Below, piece by piece: positions 62,850 to 64,000 of a stretch of DNA of 64,000 nucleotides. The stretch covers positions 62,001 through 126,000 of the forward strand of contig NZ_CP041348.1 of the NCBI RefSeq assembly GCF_009834365.1. Reading direction: 5' to 3'. The notes under the pieces were generated by a model. That model was not told where the DNA came from, made no database searches, and was given only the letters and a program-made list of their open reading frames with translations. Source of the DNA: Komagataeibacter xylinus (GTDB taxonomy: Bacteria; Pseudomonadota; Alphaproteobacteria; Acetobacterales; Acetobacteraceae). Each line of letters starts with the position of its first letter. The first letter of the stretch is position 1. The position numbers and the translations under genes are program-made.

Positions 62850-63479
62850 TTACCTTACCCGCCCCATACGGGCACGCAGCAATGACACACCCCGCCACAA
62901 TACCATGGTCACCAACGCCGCCGCGTAGCTGACGCTGGTGGCGTTATAGGTCTTGAACGCCAGCAGGAAATGCAGCGCAACCAACACCGCCACACCATAA
63001 ACCAGCCGGTGCAGCCTGCCCCACCGCCGCCCCAGCCTGCGGATGGACCAGTTATTTGACGTAAGTGCGAGGGGCAGCAGCAGCATGAAGGCCGCAAACC
63101 CCAGCATGAGAAAGGGCCTGCGCGTGATGTCATGCCATAGCACGGCCAGATTGCCCTGCTGGTCGAGCGCCACATAAACACTCACATGCATCAGCGCGTA
63201 CCAGAAGGCCAGCAACCCCAGCATGCGCCGGTAGCGCAGCAGGCTTATGCCGCTCACGACTCGCAGCGGCGTGACCAGCAATGCCGCAAGCAGGAAACGC
63301 ACCGCCCACAACCCCAGCCACCGCTCGAACACATTGACCGGGTCCGGCCCCAGCCTGTCCTGCGCGCCATACCAGAAATAGAGCGCTGCAGGCAGCAGCC
63401 CCACCGCCATCAGCACCATTGTCTCGCCACGCCACGGCAGCAACGTGCGGGTGCGCCCCGCCCCGGTCAGGCGCGGCAT
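62850..63479 (-). CDS. msrQ: Protein-methionine-sulfoxide reductase heme-binding membrane subunit
   Basis: 209 aa with about six membrane helices of the ferric-reductase-like fold (YedZ/MsrQ): AVRFLLAALLVTPLRVVSG, ALMHVSVYVALD with a heme-ligand His, and WGRLHRLVYGVAVLVALHFLLA, split here, with two more His. It passes electrons from the quinone pool to MsrP, which repairs oxidised methionines in periplasmic proteins. Starts 2 bp after the msrP stop, so the pair is co-translated. Confidence 0.9.
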   Translation of the reverse strand: MPRLTGAGRTRTLLPWRGETMVLMAVGLLPAALYFWYGAQDRLGPDPVNVFERWLGLWAVRFLLAALLVTPLRVVSGISLLRYRRMLGLLAFWYALMHVSVYVALDQQGNLAVLWHDITRRPFLMLGFAAFMLLLPLALTSNNWSIRRLGRRWGRLHRLVYGVAVLVALHFLLAFKTYNATSVSYAAALVTMVLWRGVSLLRARMGRVR

Positions 63480-63481
63480 GC

Positions 63482-64000
63482 TCAGTAAAAGCTGCGCAGG
63501 TTCATGTTGCCATACAGATGGGCCACCTGCTCACCATAGCCATTGAACATGAGGGTTTTCTTGCGCCCGCCGCCAAAAAATCCGCCCGCGCCGATCACCC
63601 GCTCCGAGGCCTGGCTCCAGCGCGGGTGATCCACATCGGGGTTGACGTTGGCGAAGAAGCCATACTCGGCGGAGTTCATCTGGTTCCATGTCGTGGGCGG
63701 CATCTTTTCCACCAGCCGGATGCGGGTAATGGACTTGATGCCCTTGAAGCCATACTTCCACGGCACGACCAGCCTGAGCGGCGCGCCGTTCTGGTTGGGC
63801 AGGGTCTCGCCATACAGGCCCACGGCCAGCAGGGTGAGCGGGTTCATGGCTTCATCAAGCCGCAGCCCTTCCACATACGGCCAGGCCAGGCTGTCGAGCC
63901 CACCCGTCTGGCCCGGCATCTCGGCCGGGCGCACGACCGATTCAAACGCCACGTAGCGCGCGCTGCCCAAAGGCTCGGCCAAAGCGAGCAGGCTGGCAAG
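63482..64000 (-). CDS. msrP: Protein-methionine-sulfoxide reductase catalytic subunit, C-terminal part (cut by window edge)
   Basis: About 173 codons of the 3' end; the gene continues past the right edge. Molybdopterin-oxidoreductase sequence typical of MsrP/Yed[21 protein letters not shown] (split), [37 protein letters not shown] and PPTTWNQM. It reduces methionine sulfoxide in periplasmic proteins with electrons from MsrQ. The molybdenum-ligand Cys and the Tat signal lie outside the window. Confidence 0.93.
   Translation of the reverse strand, partial: LASLLALAEPLGSARYVAFESVVRPAEMPGQTGGLDSLAWPYVEGLRLDEAMNPLTLLAVGLYGETLPNQNGAPLRLVVPWKYGFKGIKSITRIRLVEKMPPTTWNQMNSAEYGFFANVNPDVDHPRWSQASERVIGAGGFFGGGRKKTLMFNGYGEQVAHLYGNMNLRSFY

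Overview
The window reads as chromosomal DNA of an acetic acid bacterium, most likely Komagataeibacter (formerly Gluconacetobacter/Acetobacter xylinus). The main reason is a nearly complete gene set for acetan, the xanthan-like heteropolysaccharide of that group (about 23.6-49.9 kb). High GC, an acetoin dehydrogenase operon and many short A/T-cored hairpin repeats fit the same group. The assignment rests on protein motifs and gene content, not on a database search.

Layout. 0-1.6 kb: edge of an integrative element, with a P4-type integrase next to tRNA-Cys. 1.8-7.3 kb: pcm, a TolC-type outer-membrane protein, an AT-rich orphan gene, a lipoprotein with a hexanucleotide tandem repeat, and an NCS1 permease. 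7.4-12.4 kb: a GlcNAc-type MFS transporter plus GH20 hexosaminidase, divergent from a MocR-type regulator. 12.5-16 kb: a tightly overlapping run of ABM-domain protein, MFS transporter, Tm-1-like UPF0261 protein and PEP-hydrolase-like TIM barrel. 16-18.6 kb: a ClC transporter preceded by a probable fluoride riboswitch and followed by two small exported proteins. 18.7-23.4 kb: GhrA-like reductase, amidinotransferase-family hydrolase, Dps, an unknown protein and an SDR.

23.6-49.9 kb: polysaccharide locus. It holds rmlA and rmlB, an acyltransferase, a short outer-membrane export protein (OPX), an outer-membrane beta-barrel, a Wzx-type flippase, the mannosyltransferase AceA, a Wzc-type co-polymerase/kinase, GumM- and GumD-type priming enzymes, manC, ugd, four side-chain transferases including a GumK homologue, an acyltransferase-polymerase fusion, a GH5 glycanase, and rmlC and rmlD. 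The seven transferases match the seven sugars of the acetan repeat one for one. UDP-GlcA (ugd), GDP-Man (manC) and dTDP-Rha (rmlABCD) are all supplied locally.

50-64 kb: a glycosyltransferase-like unknown, an aminotransferase plus flavoprotein pair, an MFS sugar transporter with an MRJP/SMP30-like protein and xylulokinase, the acoABC operon with a divergent short AcoR-like regulator, and msrQ with a partial msrP at the right edge.

A family of roughly 50-110 bp intergenic repeats recurs about a dozen times. Every copy lies just 3' of a gene, and six of the seven convergent gene pairs contain one, so it probably serves as terminator DNA.
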